Below are positions 43,089-52,433 of a stretch of 64,000 nucleotides of DNA, one piece after another; position 1 is the stretch's first letter; every line of letters starts with the position of its first letter. The translations under genes and the position numbers were made by a program. The stretch lies in assembly GCA_009774175.1 (NCBI GenBank), contig VSNG01000010.1, positions 1-64,000 of the forward strand, read 5' to 3'. A model generated the notes under the pieces. That model did not search any database. It saw nothing but the letters and a program-made list of their open reading frames with translations, and was not told the origin of the DNA. The stretch is from Lachnospiraceae bacterium (lineage in GTDB: Bacteria > Bacillota > Clostridia > Lachnospirales > Lachnospiraceae).

Positions 43089-43247
43089 TAGAATGTGTCA
43101 GGAGAAAAAGACCGGAATAATATATTTTTTTATAGGGAAGGACATTTTAATGAGTGGAAAAAGAGGGTATTTTCAGAAAGCGCCGGTAAATTAGTAAAGA
43201 TTGTATCGGCACTGCAAAAGGAGACGCCAGTCACAGCGTCTCCTTTT
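43089..43247 (+). ncRNA. candidate short transcript with a 14-codon reading frame
   Basis: Between a promoter-like element and a strong terminator lies a small frame, ATG 43150 to TAG 43194, with AGGGAAGG nine bases upstream. It encodes MSGKRGYFQKAPVN. This could be a small regulatory RNA, a leader peptide or a decayed gene start. It converges on rubredoxin. The rest of 42836-43260 shows no other gene. Confidence 0.3.
43216..43247. terminator. bidirectional terminator downstream of rubredoxin
   Basis: AAAAGGAGACGC (43216-43227) and GCGTCTCCTTTT (43236-43247) form a twelve-pair stem. T-runs exist in both directions. On the minus strand it ends the perR-rubrerythrin-rubredoxin group. Confidence 0.92.
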
Positions 43248-43260
43248 GGTTTAAATGATT

Positions 43261-43434
43261 TTAGTTGTAGTTATCAATGCAGGGCTGGAACATATCTTTG
43301 GTTACGCCGCACAACGGGCAGCACCAGTCCGCCGGAAGATCCTCAAAAGCAGTGCCGGGCTTGATGCCGTGCTCCGGATCGCCTTTTTCGGGGTCATAGG
43401 TGTAACCGCAGGGATTGCAAAAATATTTTTTCAT
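43261..43434 (-). CDS. rubredoxin
   Basis: This is a 57-residue rubredoxin. The two Cys knuckles are CNPCGY (residues 6-11) and CPLCGV (about 39-44), with the TYDPEKGDPEHGI and FEDLPADWCCPLC blocks of the family. It shuttles electrons at a single iron, here most likely to the rubrerythrin encoded just upstream in the same operon. The ribosome binding site AAAGGAGG lies eight bases before the ATG. The gene is short and easily missed. Confidence 0.96.
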   Translation of the reverse strand: MKKYFCNPCGYTYDPEKGDPEHGIKPGTAFEDLPADWCCPLCGVTKDMFQPCIDNYN

Positions 43435-43483
43435 TTGAAAGTCCTCCTTTGTATGGTAAAAAATCTTTTGTTTGTATATTAAC

Positions 43484-44023
43484 TTAGCTGAAATATCTCT
43501 TTAAGAGACCTTCGAACGCCTTGCCGTGTCTCGCTTCGTCTCTTGCCATTTCATGAACGGTGTCATGGATCGCGTCAAGATTAGCAGCCTTAGCGCGCTT
43601 TGCAAGATCAAATTTGCCTGCGGTTGCGCCGTTCTCAGCCTCGACTCTCATTTCCAGATTCTTCTTGGTGGAATCCGTTACCACTTCACCAAGCAGTTCA
43701 GCAAATTTGGCGGCATGCTCCGCCTCTTCCCAGGCAGCCTTCTCCCAGTACAGGCCGATTTCAGGATAACCCTCTCTGTGCGCCACTCTTGCCATAGCAA
43801 GGTACATACCAACCTCTGTGCACTCGCCGTTGAAGTTTGCGCGAAGGTCAGCCATGATATCTTCACTTACACCCTTCGCTACGCCGACAACGTGCTCGGC
43901 AGCCCACTCCATAGCGCCGCTCTGCGCCGTAAACTTCTCAGCCGGCGCTCCGCACTGCGGGCATTTTTCCGGCGCTGCATCTCCTTCGTGAACATAACCA
44001 CATACCTGACATACAAATTTCAT
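43484..44023 (-). CDS. rbr: reverse-type rubrerythrin
   Basis: This 179-residue protein begins with a rubredoxin domain (CQVCGY, residues 5-10; CPQCGA, about 21-26). A ferritin-like diiron domain follows (MGMYLAMARVAHREG-type helix; WEEAEHAAKFAELLGE; HEMARDEARHGKAFEGLL). The domain order is reversed relative to classic rubrerythrins, as in the clostridial reverse rubrerythrins that reduce hydrogen peroxide. It lies between perR and rubredoxin, its likely electron donor, and is probably derepressed by peroxide. Confidence 0.95.
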   Translation of the reverse strand: MKFVCQVCGYVHEGDAAPEKCPQCGAPAEKFTAQSGAMEWAAEHVVGVAKGVSEDIMADLRANFNGECTEVGMYLAMARVAHREGYPEIGLYWEKAAWEEAEHAAKFAELLGEVVTDSTKKNLEMRVEAENGATAGKFDLAKRAKAANLDAIHDTVHEMARDEARHGKAFEGLLKRYFS

Positions 44024-44102
44024 AGTGTAATCTCCTTTTCTTTATTATATTTCCCCCTCACGGGGGTAGTAAGCCAAAGTTGTCCGAAATGATACGGATT
44101 TA

Positions 44103-44504
44103 TTATTCCATATCTTTCGCCGATTTATCCAGACAGGAGCCGCAAACACCGTAAAAGCATGTGCTTTGCCGATCTATTCTGCCGTCAAACGTCTGCTGCG
44201 CTTTTATAAGCAGTTCTTCCAGACAGTCAAGCTGCATATCTGTTACCGCGCTGCAGTTCGAACAGATAAAATGACAGTGTTTTGACGTATCTGCATCAAA
44301 ATGATCAACGCCGTCGCCTACCTGTAATCTCTGAATTTCTCCCATATCCGCCAGCAGCGTCAAATTACGATAGACGGTTCCAAGGCTGATATTCGGAAAT
44401 TCCTCCCGGACATTCCGATAGACCACATCGGCAGTCGGGTGATCCTTACGGGTCATAAGGAAATTATAAATCATTTGCCGCTGCCGGCTGTATTTCACCG
44501 CCAT
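44103..44504 (-). CDS. perR: peroxide-responsive Fur-family repressor PerR
   Basis: This 133-residue Fur-family protein has a winged helix (VVYRNVREEFPNISLGTVYRNLTLL, about 25-50). The PerR-like metal site is VDHFDADTSKHCHFIC, and the two zinc CxxC pairs are CSNCSA and CFYGVCGSC. It is oxidised by peroxide at the iron site and then leaves DNA. It is the first gene of the minus-strand operon with rubrerythrin and rubredoxin. Confidence 0.93.
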   Translation of the reverse strand: MAVKYSRQRQMIYNFLMTRKDHPTADVVYRNVREEFPNISLGTVYRNLTLLADMGEIQRLQVGDGVDHFDADTSKHCHFICSNCSAVTDMQLDCLEELLIKAQQTFDGRIDRQSTCFYGVCGSCLDKSAKDME

Positions 44505-44572
44505 GACAGCCCTCCTCGTTGTAAATGATGATCCATGAATAGAAATCAGGAATCATTACTATTTTTAATCTC

Positions 44573-44600
44573 ATTATAACAAATAGAATTAAAGTGTCAA
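44573..44600 (-). promoter_or_regulatory. promoter of the perR operon with a possible Per half-site
   Basis: On the minus strand a perfect TTGACA (44595-44600), a 16-base spacer and a perfect TATAAT (44573-44578) lie 70 bases before perR. The sequence across the -10, TTATAATGAGATTAA, matches the left arm of a Per box (TTATAAT) but only partly the right arm. Autoregulation is suggested, not shown. Confidence 0.85.
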
Positions 44601-44767
44601 TCCTTATTCTGGAAATTTATAAATTTTTTATAAGATTATCGGAGTTGTTTTATTTCTGAGTGCGTAAAATGTGGTATCATATATTTCAGCAGCTATGCGA
44701 ATGGCGCGGGCTGTGCTGTGAGAGCGGCACAGAAGCGCGGGCTGAGCTCGGAAAGGAAGTTTTTTCG

Positions 44768-46246
44768 GTGAAATTCAGGACCAGACTATTGATCGTATCG
44801 TTGAGTATTATATTGCTGCCCCTTTTGCTGACAACCGTTGCGCTTTTGTTTTTGGGCAGTCATATTGAAGACGCGGAATCACAGTTTGGGTTTCTGAACA
44901 GGGACAATGCATCTTTTATTTACACGATAGAAAATTATGGCCGTATTACCGAGGAAATACTTGAGGATATCAGGCAGCAGATTGAAGAAGATTCGGTCAG
45001 GCTGGAAGATAAGGAGTATCTGGATGAGCTGACGCTTGATTTAAAGGATAAGTCATCCTATATTATTGTCAGAAAAGGCGACGACCTTTATTATACGGGG
45101 AATAACAACGCGGCGAAAAGGATTTTCCATGTGCTGCCGGAGTATGGCAATGAAATGCCCGGCATGGAGGCCGGCTATTATTATAACGATATCAATAAGC
45201 TGGTGAAAGCGGTTGATTTCCGATTTTCCGATGGCAGCGAGGGCAGTATTTTTATTGTTACCAATATAGGCTCTCTGCTTCCCCGGAAGATGCTGCACAA
45301 TATGATGCTGGCGTTTATTCTGGTACTTGTCTTTACCAGTGTTCTACTGACCCGCTGGATTCAGAGGGGTATTTTTACGCCGATTAACCAGTTAAATACG
45401 GCGATGCAGAATATTGCAGAGGGTAATCTGGAATACATGCTTACCACGCAGGAGAAGGGGGAGATCGGAGAGCTTTACCGCAACTATGAGGACATGAGAC
45501 TGCGCCTTAAGGAATCTCTGGATGAAAAATTCGAGCATGAACGGAAGAACAGGGAGCTGATCAGTAATATTTCTCATGATTTAAAGACGCCCATTACGTC
45601 GATAAAGGGCTATGTTGAAGGCATTATGGACGGCGTTGCCGATACGCCGGAGAAGATGCAGAAATATATTAAAACCATTTCCGATAAGGCAAATGATATG
45701 GATCGGCTCATTAATGAGCTGACCACATATTCCGGAATTGACACCAACAGGATTCCCTATACGTTTCGCCGTATCAATGTGGCGGATTATTTTGGAGACT
45801 GTGTGGAAGAGGTGGGTCTGGATCTGGAATCCAAGAGCATACAGCTGAATTATGAGGATCTGGTCGACCCGGCGGTACAGATTATTGCGGATCCGGAGCA
45901 GCTGAAACGGGTAATCAATAATATCATAGGAAACAGCGTAAAATATATGAATAAGGAACGGGGCGTCATTGATATTCGCATTTTGGATGAGGTGGACGCC
46001 ATTCGCGTGGAGATCGAGGATAACGGCATGGGGGTTGCAGCGAAGGATCTGCCGAATATCTTTGAGCGGTTTTACCGCACGGACGCTTCCCGGAATTCTT
46101 CCAAGGGCGGCAGCGGTATCGGGCTTTCCATTGTAAAAAAGATTATCGAGGACCATGGCGGTTACATTTGGGCCACCAGTAAGGAAGGCGAAGGCACCTG
46201 TATGCATTTCGTAATCCGTAAGTATCAGACGGCATCAGAGAAATGA
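44768..46246 (+). CDS. membrane sensor histidine kinase
   Basis: This is a protein of about 492 residues with a first membrane helix (about 8-30), an extracytoplasmic sensing domain (about 35-175), a second helix (about 183-203), HAMP, and HisKA with the phosphorylated His in NISHDLKTPITSI (about 268). The HATPase domain has NIIGNSVKYM, DNGMGVAAKDLPNIFERFYR and GGSGIGLSIVKKI. An upstream in-frame GTG (44660) would add a Cys-rich stretch. GGAAAGGAAG just before the GTG at about 44768 makes the shorter start better. The response regulator follows 45 bases later. Confidence 0.92.
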   Translation: MKFRTRLLIVSLSIILLPLLLTTVALLFLGSHIEDAESQFGFLNRDNASFIYTIENYGRITEEILEDIRQQIEEDSVRLEDKEYLDELTLDLKDKSSYIIVRKGDDLYYTGNNNAAKRIFHVLPEYGNEMPGMEAGYYYNDINKLVKAVDFRFSDGSEGSIFIVTNIGSLLPRKMLHNMMLAFILVLVFTSVLLTRWIQRGIFTPINQLNTAMQNIAEGNLEYMLTTQEKGEIGELYRNYEDMRLRLKESLDEKFEHERKNRELISNISHDLKTPITSIKGYVEGIMDGVADTPEKMQKYIKTISDKANDMDRLINELTTYSGIDTNRIPYTFRRINVADYFGDCVEEVGLDLESKSIQLNYEDLVDPAVQIIADPEQLKRVINNIIGNSVKYMNKERGVIDIRILDEVDAIRVEIEDNGMGVAAKDLPNIFERFYRTDASRNSSKGGSGIGLSIVKKIIEDHGGYIWATSKEGEGTCMHFVIRKYQTASEK

Positions 46247-46291
46247 CACAAAGTCACAGAACAGGGTATCAAAGTAAGAGGAGAAGAGCAT

Positions 46292-46981
46292 ATGAGTAAA
46301 ATTTTAATTGTGGAAGACGAAGAGGCCATTGCTGATCTGGAAAAGGATTATCTGGAGCTGAGCGATTTTGAGGTAACAATCGAAAACAGCGGAGATAAAG
46401 GGCTGGATACAGCGTTGTCGGGGAATTTTGATCTGGTGATTCTGGATCTCATGCTGCCGGGCATGGACGGTTTCGAAGTCTGCAAGCAGATTCGGGAGGA
46501 GAAAAATATTCCCATTATCATGGTATCGGCGAAAAAGGATGATATTGATAAAATCAGGGGTTTGGGATTGGGCGCTGACGATTATATGACAAAGCCTTTC
46601 AGTCCTTCGGAGCTTGTGGCCAGAGTAAAGGCGCATATGGCGCGGTATGACAGGCTGGTGGGCAGCAACCAGAAGATGAATGATATCATAGAAATTCGGG
46701 GGCTTAAGATTGATAAGACCGCCAGACGGGTTTACGTGGATGGAGAAGAGAGGATTTTTACCACCAAGGAATTTGATCTGCTCACTTTCCTTGCCGAAAA
46801 TCCGAATCATGTGTATTCGAAAGAAGAACTGTTCCGCGAGATCTGGGATATGGATTCTATCGGCGATATTGCCACCGTTACCGTTCATATCAAGAAAATT
46901 CGTGAAAAAATAGAATTTGATACCGCCAAACCGCAGTATATCGAGACTATCTGGGGTATTGGGTATCGGTTTAAGATATAA
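46292..46981 (+). CDS. OmpR-family response regulator
   Basis: This 229-residue protein has a receiver domain with DLVILDLMLPGMDGFEV (phospho-Asp about 52) and VSAKKDDIDKIRGLGLGADDYMTKPF. The C-terminal winged helix has VDGEERIFTTKEFDLLTFLAENPNHVYSKEELFREIWDM and TVTVHIKKIREKIE. It is the partner of the preceding kinase. Its targets are unknown. The start has AGAGGAGAAGAG upstream. Confidence 0.96.
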   Translation: MSKILIVEDEEAIADLEKDYLELSDFEVTIENSGDKGLDTALSGNFDLVILDLMLPGMDGFEVCKQIREEKNIPIIMVSAKKDDIDKIRGLGLGADDYMTKPFSPSELVARVKAHMARYDRLVGSNQKMNDIIEIRGLKIDKTARRVYVDGEERIFTTKEFDLLTFLAENPNHVYSKEELFREIWDMDSIGDIATVTVHIKKIREKIEFDTAKPQYIETIWGIGYRFKI

Positions 46982-47070
46982 CCAGCAAACGTTCGATGCA
47001 ATCGGACAGAAAGTGCGAAGCACGGGTTTGAAAGTTTTCCTGATACCGCGAAGGAGCACAGGGCACAGAT

Positions 47071-47772
47071 ATGAAACATGAGAGAATCCTCTATGAAGAC
47101 AACGACATTTTCGTCTGCCACAAACCCGCCGGAATCGCCACACAGACGGCGCGGGTGGGACAGGCGGATATGGTCAGCGAAATAACCAATTACCTTAAGG
47201 CTTCCGGTTCCGATTTAAAAACCCCCCTCTATGTGGGCGTGGTTCATCGTTTGGACCAGCCAGTGGAGGGGATTTTGGTTTTTGCAAAAAACAAAGCGGC
47301 AGCGGCAGATTTGAGCAGGCAGGCGGCGGGTGACGGCATGAAAAAGGAATATCTGGCTGTGGTCTGCGGTGAAAATCTGTCAAAATCGGGAGAGCTTACT
47401 GATTATCTGTTAAAAGACGGAAAGACCAATACCTCCCGGGTAGTGCCGCCTGAGGTTAAAGGTGCAAAAGAAGCAAAATTATCCTATGAAGTTTTATCGG
47501 CGGGGCCGTCCGGGACGGCGCTTGTAAAGGTGCGGCTTTACACGGGGCGGCATCATCAGATCAGGGTGCAGATGACCAATGCGGGAATGCCTCTTCTGGG
47601 AGACCATAAATATGCCGGGGAAGCTGCTCTTAAAATTTCCGCCGGACTGGGCGTCCGGGAGATTGCGTTGTGCGCTTACCGTTTGGCTTTTGTCCACCCG
47701 AAAACGGGGAAGAATATGCAGTTTGAGATAAAGCCGGAGGGAGCGGCGTTTCAAAGAGGGGTATATAAGTAA
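47071..47772 (+). CDS. RluA-family pseudouridine synthase
   Basis: This 233-residue enzyme isomerises uridine in RNA. The catalytic Asp is in VVHRLDQPVEGILVFAKN (about 58-75). RHHQIRVQMTNAGMPLLGDHKY and a start of VCHKPAGIATQT complete the pattern. It is compact and lacks the S4 domain, like RluA/TruC-type members. The RNA target is not predictable. It begins 90 bases after the response regulator. Confidence 0.92.
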   Translation: MKHERILYEDNDIFVCHKPAGIATQTARVGQADMVSEITNYLKASGSDLKTPLYVGVVHRLDQPVEGILVFAKNKAAAADLSRQAAGDGMKKEYLAVVCGENLSKSGELTDYLLKDGKTNTSRVVPPEVKGAKEAKLSYEVLSAGPSGTALVKVRLYTGRHHQIRVQMTNAGMPLLGDHKYAGEAALKISAGLGVREIALCAYRLAFVHPKTGKNMQFEIKPEGAAFQRGVYK

Positions 47773-47829
47773 CAAACAAAATGAAAAGTATAGAGGATAG
47801 GACTCTGTAAAAAGATACATAATAAAACC

Positions 47830-48873
47830 ATGCATAAGGAATTGATGAAATGGTTTTGGGAAAATAAGCTTATCAAAGGATGTCTGGTCACTGCACTGGT
47901 CTGGTTTTTCTTTCGTTTTTTGTTTTCTCTTGCGGCTCCCTTTTTTCTGGCGTTTGCACTGGTTACACTGCTGTATCCGCTTTTGGAGCGGGTGCAGAAG
48001 CGGATACCGATCAGGAAAAAGTTTCTTGCTGCGCTTATTGTCCTGCCGGTTTTACTGCTCCTGTGCGCCGTGCTATGGGCGATTTTTTCAGTTGGCATTA
48101 AGCAGCTGCAGGGACTGCCGGCATTTTGCGAGAAGGTGGAGCGGCAGGCGGAGATTTTCTTTCATCAGTGCTGCTGTCAGCTTGACGGGCGGTTTGGCTG
48201 GGAGGGGGAACGGATTGAGACCTATGTGATTGAGCAGATGACCGTTATTATGGAAAATGTGCAGATTCAGGTTGTACCGCAGCTCCTTTCCTCCTCCTAC
48301 AATTGCTTTAAGGGAATTGCCGGAACAGTGGGGTTTCTGGCGATTACCTGTATTGCGGTATTTTTGCTGGAAAAGGATTATACAAGATTTGTGGAATGGG
48401 TGAAGGGGGAGAAAAGCTTTCGCTTTCTGTGGACCGTGCTGGGGGGCGTGCTTACCTATCTCGTCACTTTTTTTAAAGCGCAGGGCGTAATTTTGCTTAT
48501 CATTGGCGCGCTTTGCAGCGTAACGCTGGGTATTGCGGGAGTGGAGGGCGGTATTTTTCTGGGGATTCTGGCCGGACTTTTGGATATGCTGCCCTTTGTG
48601 GGAACGGGTATTGTTCTGGTGCCGCTGTCTGCCTGGCAGCTCTTAAGCGGCCACTATGTACGGATGGCCGTTTGCCTGGGGCTTTATGGAATCTGTATAC
48701 TCACAAGGGAACTGCTCGAACCAAGGCTTATCGGTAATAAAATCGGAATAGCGCCGATCTGCATTTTGTTTTCCCTGTATGCAGGCGTAAAATTGTTTGG
48801 CGTGGGCGGGATTATCAAAGGCCCTCTTGCGCTGATTGTAATTTTTGAAATATTAAAGGAAAGAGAAGTTTGA
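47830..48873 (+). CDS. AI-2E/YtvI-family permease
   Basis: This 347-residue membrane protein has paired helices at the start (GCLVTALVWFFFRFLFSLAAPFFLAF), a long central amphipathic region and a C-terminal bundle with LLDMLPFVGTGIVLVPLSAWQ and LLEPRLIGNKIGIAPICILFSLYAG. In spore formers the YtvI member of this family is expressed in sporulation. Substrates are unknown. The ribosome binding site is weak. It sits between the RNA-modifying gene and the polymerase-like protein. Confidence 0.85.
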   Translation: MHKELMKWFWENKLIKGCLVTALVWFFFRFLFSLAAPFFLAFALVTLLYPLLERVQKRIPIRKKFLAALIVLPVLLLLCAVLWAIFSVGIKQLQGLPAFCEKVERQAEIFFHQCCCQLDGRFGWEGERIETYVIEQMTVIMENVQIQVVPQLLSSSYNCFKGIAGTVGFLAITCIAVFLLEKDYTRFVEWVKGEKSFRFLWTVLGGVLTYLVTFFKAQGVILLIIGALCSVTLGIAGVEGGIFLGILAGLLDMLPFVGTGIVLVPLSAWQLLSGHYVRMAVCLGLYGICILTRELLEPRLIGNKIGIAPICILFSLYAGVKLFGVGGIIKGPLALIVIFEILKEREV

Positions 48874-48963
48874 CGAAAACGAGGAATAAGGGGTATTATG
48901 GAATAGCCGCGGGAAAATACGGCGGCACCTAAAAAGGGCAGTTTTCAGGGAAGGCTTCCGGAT

Positions 48964-50565
48964 ATGAGAATTAAAAATGACAAACCGCAGAATGGAACAG
49001 CGTCCCGCCTGTCCTCCGGGGAAAGAGTCGGGGCGGTGATGGCTTATGTACTGGCGGTTACTTTGTCCGTGATGTGCGTTTTAGTCGCTTTTTATGCGGA
49101 GAATGGGTACAATCAGATTGGCAACGCGAAATTTTCGGTGTATAAAGTAACCATGCTGGCTGGATTTGTACCCTTTTTGCTGCTGGGGGCAGTTTATCTT
49201 GTCTGTTTTTTCAGGCAGGAACAATATCGGGAATTAAAGCTGTCTGTCACCGACGCCTGTGTGCTTGTCTATATGCTTTTTTCGACGATTGCCGTTTTTT
49301 CCGGGGGCTTTTATGAAGATGCTTTGTGGGGGAGCTTTGGCTGGAATATGGGATGGCTGTCACAGCTTAGTTTTGTACTGATATATCTGGGCATTTCCCG
49401 GTTCGGCATACATTACCGTGTAATTCTGGCAGTTTTTTGCGGTTCGGCTTTTCCTGTGTTTTTGCTTGCGGTTTTGCATCGGATGCTGATAGACCCGATT
49501 GGATTTTATGAGGGATTGCAGGGATATCAGATGGCGCAGTTTCTCTCCACCATGGGGCAGGCGACATGGTATGCCAGCTATCTTGTAGTGGCGCTGCCTG
49601 TCGGAATGGCTGTGTTTCTGTTTGCGGAAAAGACCGTTTGGAGAATTTTGGGAGGCATTTACACGACGATCGGGTTTGCTTCCCTGGTAACCCAGAACAG
49701 CGACAGCGCCTATTTTGCCATGGCGGGCTTTATGCTGGTTTTCTTTTGGGTCTGCGTGGAGAAGCGGGAGACGCTTAATCGGTTTGCAGAGGTCTGCACG
49801 CTTTTTTTTGCAGCGGGAAAGGTGATGCATTTTTTGATGAAGATGCGTCCTAATCCTGATTTGAAATATGACTTTATCACGGCACTTATTCTGGATGGGG
49901 CCGTTACATGGATCTTTTTGGGAGTCTGTCTGTTTTTTTCCCTGTTTCTGTACGGGAGAAGAGACAGGCCCTATTCTGTCGGCAAGGCGATGCGAGTCAG
50001 GCGGGTGGCGCTGAGTGCCGCCGTGGCTGCGGTTATTATATTGACAGGCATGATTGTAATGCAAAGCAGAGGGCTTATACCGGGGAGCGTGGGAGAAGCT
50101 TTAAGCGCGGTATCCTATTTTAACTGGGGCGATGAATGGGGAAACGGCCGAGGCCGGATATGGAGCTTTGCCTTCCGGGTATTTGCGAAAGAGAATATAA
50201 GGCATAAGCTTTTCGGACTTGGGCCCGACTGTTTCAGCAGCTATGCGGCTGCGGTGCATGGGGAAGAGGTAACGCTTCTCTGGGGAGAAAAAATACTGAC
50301 CAACGCCCATAATGAATGGTTTACCACATTAATAAATACCGGAATATTCGGAGCGGCGGCATACATAGGGGTTTTTGTTTCGGCTGTGAGACGGTTTTTG
50401 CAGGCGCGGCAGCACAGCTATCTGCTTGTGGGGGCTGCGGCTGCGGCCGTATCCTATACAGCTTACAATTTTTTTTGCTATCAGCAGGTGTGCTGTACGC
50501 CTTTTGTATTTCTTATGCTGGGAGTTGGAGAGTATATTTTGCGTCAGAAAGGCAGAAAAATGTAA
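48964..50565 (+). CDS. O-antigen ligase/polymerase-like membrane protein
   Basis: This 533-residue protein has about 11-12 membrane helices and a Wzy_C/WaaL signature: NGRGRIWSFAFRVFAKENIRHKLFGLGPDCF (about 395-425) and HNEWFTTLINTGIFGAAAYIG. Such proteins ligate or polymerise glycan chains on the outer face of the membrane. A surface-polysaccharide role next to the phosphonate cluster is plausible, but no glycosyltransferases accompany it. Confidence 0.82.
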   Translation: MRIKNDKPQNGTASRLSSGERVGAVMAYVLAVTLSVMCVLVAFYAENGYNQIGNAKFSVYKVTMLAGFVPFLLLGAVYLVCFFRQEQYRELKLSVTDACVLVYMLFSTIAVFSGGFYEDALWGSFGWNMGWLSQLSFVLIYLGISRFGIHYRVILAVFCGSAFPVFLLAVLHRMLIDPIGFYEGLQGYQMAQFLSTMGQATWYASYLVVALPVGMAVFLFAEKTVWRILGGIYTTIGFASLVTQNSDSAYFAMAGFMLVFFWVCVEKRETLNRFAEVCTLFFAAGKVMHFLMKMRPNPDLKYDFITALILDGAVTWIFLGVCLFFSLFLYGRRDRPYSVGKAMRVRRVALSAAVAAVIILTGMIVMQSRGLIPGSVGEALSAVSYFNWGDEWGNGRGRIWSFAFRVFAKENIRHKLFGLGPDCFSSYAAAVHGEEVTLLWGEKILTNAHNEWFTTLINTGIFGAAAYIGVFVSAVRRFLQARQHSYLLVGAAAAAVSYTAYNFFCYQQVCCTPFVFLMLGVGEYILRQKGRKM

Positions 50566-50603
50566 CGATGGATAATTTGCCGCAAAAACCTTGTAATTAG
50601 CGG

Positions 50604-50632
50604 TTGACAAAACAAATTCCTGCGGCTAGAAT
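50604..50632 (+). promoter_or_regulatory. promoter of the proS T-box unit
   Basis: TTGACA (50604-50609) and TAGAAT (50627-50632) have a 17-base spacer. Transcription should begin near 50639, at the 5' edge of the T-box. Confidence 0.9.
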
Positions 50633-50638
50633 GGATAG

Positions 50639-50866
50639 AAACGTGACGAAGAAGAGAATAGTACGGATAGGGAACGTGACAGAGAGAGGGCTATGGGTGG
50701 GAGGCTCTTACGGGAAATATTCGGAACCGGCCTCGGAGTCCTGTGTGAGAAGCACAGCGTAGCACCGGCGATAACGGTAAGAGAAGAGAGCGCAGACGCG
50801 TTAATAAGGGTGGTACCGCCGAGATTTCGGTCCCTTGGGGATGGAAGTTTTGGCGGTTTTCTATTT
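50639..50866 (+). promoter_or_regulatory. T-box leader of proS
   Basis: The hallmark T-box AGGGTGGTACCGCC (about 50807-50820) lies in a leader that ends with a stem (ACCGCC... pairing with GGCGGT at about 50850) and TTTTCTATTTT, the terminator. Upstream sequences such as AGAGAGAGGG and the GGCCTCGGAG-type block fit Stem I. Uncharged tRNA-Pro should favour the antiterminator. I could not fix the specifier triplet by eye. It accounts for nearly all of the 318-base gap between the ligase-like gene and proS. Confidence 0.93.
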
Positions 50867-50883
50867 TAGAATGGAGGAAGAAA

Positions 50884-52314
50884 ATGGCGGAGAAAAAATT
50901 AGTGGAAGCGATTACTTCGATGGAGGAGGACTTCGCGCAGTGGTACACGGATGTGGTGAAAAAAGCGGAGCTGCTGGATTACACCAGCGTGAAAGGATGC
51001 ATGGTGTTTAAGCCTGCGGGCTATGCCATCTGGGAGCTGATTCAGAAGCAGATGGACGACCGTTTCAAGGAGACGGGGGTGGAGAATGTATATCTGCCCA
51101 TGTTTATTCCTGAAAGCTTATTAAATAAGGAAAAAGATCATGTGGAGGGCTTTGCGCCGGAGGTGGCATGGGTGACTCACGGCGGTATGCAGCCCTTGCA
51201 GGAGAGGCTTTGCGTGAGGCCCACGTCCGAAACGCTGTTTTGCGATTACTATAAAAATGTGGTGCAGTCCTACCGTGATCTGCCCCAGATCTGTAACCAG
51301 TGGTGCTCTGTAGTGCGCTGGGAGAAGGAGACAAGACCGTTCTTAAGAAGCCGTGAATTTTTATGGCAGGAGGGACATACAGCCCACGCTACGGCTGAGG
51401 AGGCGGAAGAGAGGACGATTCAGATGCTGAATCTCTATGCTGATTTTTGTGAGGAAGTGCTGGCCATTCCTGTTATCAAAGGCCGCAAGACAGATAAGGA
51501 AAAGTTTGCGGGGGCAATTGCTACTTATACTATTGAGGCATTGATGCACGATGGAAAGGCTTTACAGTCCGGCACTAGCCACAATTTTGGCGACGGGTTT
51601 GCCAAAGCATTCGGGATTCAGTATACGGGTAAGGACAATACTTTAAAGTATGTGCATCAGACTTCCTGGGGAACAACGACGCGGCTGATTGGCGCCATTA
51701 TCATGGTGCACGGTGACAATTCCGGGCTGGTGCTGCCTCCTAAGGTTGCGCCCACGCAGATCATGATCATCCCGATTCAGCAGAAAAAGGAAGGCGTTCT
51801 TGATAAAGCCTATGAATTGAAGGAGCGTCTTGGCGCATTCCGTGTGAAGGTGGACGATACGGATAAGAGTCCGGGCTGGAAATTCTCTGAGCAGGAGATG
51901 CGGGGTATTCCGATCCGCGTGGAGATCGGGCCGAAAGATATTGAGGCAAATAAATGCGTGATCTGCCGCCGCGATACGGGAGAAAAAATAGAAGTTTCTC
52001 TGGACGAGCTGGAGCAGAAAGCGGAAGAAATCCTTGACAGGATACAGAAGGAAATGCTGGAGCGCGCGAGAACCCACAGGGATGCGCATACTTACGAGGC
52101 AAAGAACATGGAGGAGCTTCGTAAAATTTTTGCGGAGACAACCGGCTTCGTGAAAGCCATGTGGTGCGGGGAGCAGGGCTGTGAGGATCAGATCAAGGAG
52201 GAGCTTGCCGTAACAAGCCGCTGTATGCCGTTTGAACAGGAGCAGATCGGGACTGTCTGTGTGTGCTGTGGAAAGCCGGCAAAGAAGATGGTTTATTGGG
52301 GTAAGGCGTATTAA
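50884..52314 (+). CDS. proS: prolyl-tRNA synthetase, short (eukaryote/archaeon-like) type
   Basis: This 476-residue class II enzyme has LVEAITSMEEDFAQWYTDVVKKAEL at the start and PTSETLFCDYYK near 117. Next are the VRWEKETRPFLRSREFLWQEGHTAHAT motif 2 block (about 143-170), GTSHNFGDGFAKAFGI, and a C-terminal anticodon-binding domain with a zinc-binding end including CVCCGKPAKKMVYWGKAY. It lacks the editing insertion of the long bacterial form. The T-box leader gives it tRNA-Pro control. Confidence 0.97.
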   Translation: MAEKKLVEAITSMEEDFAQWYTDVVKKAELLDYTSVKGCMVFKPAGYAIWELIQKQMDDRFKETGVENVYLPMFIPESLLNKEKDHVEGFAPEVAWVTHGGMQPLQERLCVRPTSETLFCDYYKNVVQSYRDLPQICNQWCSVVRWEKETRPFLRSREFLWQEGHTAHATAEEAEERTIQMLNLYADFCEEVLAIPVIKGRKTDKEKFAGAIATYTIEALMHDGKALQSGTSHNFGDGFAKAFGIQYTGKDNTLKYVHQTSWGTTTRLIGAIIMVHGDNSGLVLPPKVAPTQIMIIPIQQKKEGVLDKAYELKERLGAFRVKVDDTDKSPGWKFSEQEMRGIPIRVEIGPKDIEANKCVICRRDTGEKIEVSLDELEQKAEEILDRIQKEMLERARTHRDAHTYEAKNMEELRKIFAETTGFVKAMWCGEQGCEDQIKEELAVTSRCMPFEQEQIGTVCVCCGKPAKKMVYWGKAY

Positions 52315-52433
52315 CGAGGGGAAATATGCCAAACCTTTAAGTGAGGATGTGGGCCTCGGCGTGCGCGCCGGCTTGCATCTTAACGGACAGAGGCGTATAA
52401 TGTATGACATTAGCTGACAGGAGGAGTACTTAC

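Noticed and set aside
43095..43364. An 89-codon plus-strand frame overlapping rubredoxin
   Set aside because: Its second half is the antisense of rubredoxin and it crosses a strong terminator; only the short 14-codon frame inside it was kept as a low-confidence item.
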